NCBI GenBank assembly: GCA_964562455.1
Contig: CAZLTN010000022.1
Location: 1 to 64,000, forward strand
Origin: Ravibacter sp964562455
GTDB taxonomy: Bacteria; Bacteroidota; Bacteroidia; Cytophagales; Spirosomataceae
DNA: 64,000 nucleotides
Direction of reading: 5' to 3'
The notes below the pieces were generated by a model that did no database searches, was not told where the DNA came from, and saw nothing but the letters and a program-made list of their open reading frames with translations. Position 1 is the stretch's first letter. Every line of letters starts with the position of its first letter. The position numbers were made by a program, and so were the translations under genes. Positions 63,858-64,000 of the stretch are shown in pieces.

Positions 63858-64000
63858 ATGAGCAATGCTTTAAAAAATGTCCGGGAAGCAGAAAAAAATG
63901 GTCTGGCAATTGGTATGTTTCTATCTAATGCGCATCTTGCAAAACTACTGGAATACTTAAAAGAGCAGGGTCAGGAATCAAAAGATGGCAAAAAAAAGCC
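63858..64000 (+). CDS. start of a hypothetical AT-rich gene, cut by window end
   Basis: ATG 63858 opens a frame that runs to the end of the window (at least 47 residues): MSNALKNVREAEKNGLAIGM..., helical and lysine-rich, with no family recognised. It follows the protease gene by 36 nt on the same strand and shares its AT-rich composition, so the two may form one unit. Confidence 0.6.
   Translation, partial: MSNALKNVREAEKNGLAIGMFLSNAHLAKLLEYLKEQGQESKDGKKK

Overview
The window looks like a chromosomal piece of a moderately GC-rich member of the Bacteroidota, most likely order Cytophagales (Spirosoma/Dyadobacter-like). The grounds are a tmRNA tag ending GESNYAMAA, promoters of the TTTG/TANNTTTG type, SusC/SusD and FecI/FecR genes, a GldJ gliding/secretion lipoprotein, a type IX secretion (T9SS) sorting tail, DUF5686, DUF5683 and DUF4374 proteins, a long LepB, and tRNAs without an encoded CCA. 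No insertion sequence, prophage or CRISPR array is visible.

Layout. 1-2.5 kb: an AT-rich accessory end with a membrane protein of unknown function, the tmRNA on the minus strand and a small secreted protein. 2.5-12.4 kb, all minus strand: an iron-siderophore uptake locus with a TonB-dependent receptor, a DUF4374 beta-propeller lipoprotein, an esterase, a YncE-like propeller, a YceI protein, a binding protein, a permease and an ATPase. 12.8-20.6 kb: an orphan ABC ATPase, a DUF5686 outer-membrane protein, and a second receptor plus propeller-like lipoprotein pair on the plus strand. Both receptor promoters carry the same ATTAGTCTA word, so the two modules are probably co-regulated by a metal-responsive repressor. 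20.7-30.7 kb: SanA-like protein, topoisomerase IV subunit A, a CoA-type Nudix hydrolase, a conserved protein of unknown role, gamma-glutamylcyclotransferase, thiamine pyrophosphokinase, an MliC-type lysozyme inhibitor, a GT35 phosphorylase homologue lacking its cofactor lysine, and a phosphoesterase. 30.9-46.4 kb: housekeeping genes (mfd, gldJ, comF, parA-parB-DUF5683-dapB-lepB, rnz-STAS, purC, a Bat-type VWA protein with a TPR partner).

46.5-56.7 kb: tRNA-Ser, then a polysaccharide utilisation locus in decay. Its sigma factor is frameshifted, FecR and SusC are intact, SusD is cut off after about 140 residues and abuts the out-of-frame 3' end of a CBM/T9SS-sorted secreted protein. A rhamnogalacturonan acetylesterase-like enzyme, a tiny basic protein, tRNA-Leu and an FGGY sugar-acid kinase follow. 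56.7-64 kb: greA, fmt, a YjjG-like phosphatase, a DUF1501 protein, a compact two-component system, and then a papain-like cysteine protease gene whose 3' two-thirds become strongly AT-rich, followed by the start of another AT-rich gene cut by the window edge. That right end is the best candidate here for a poorly described accessory system.

Short interspersed repeats are a second theme. Three unrelated families (ACCACAGAG-type, GTAGAGACG-type and a heptad TTGAGAG/TTTCAAC-type) lie directly at gene ends, and in two cases provide the stop codon of the neighbouring gene.
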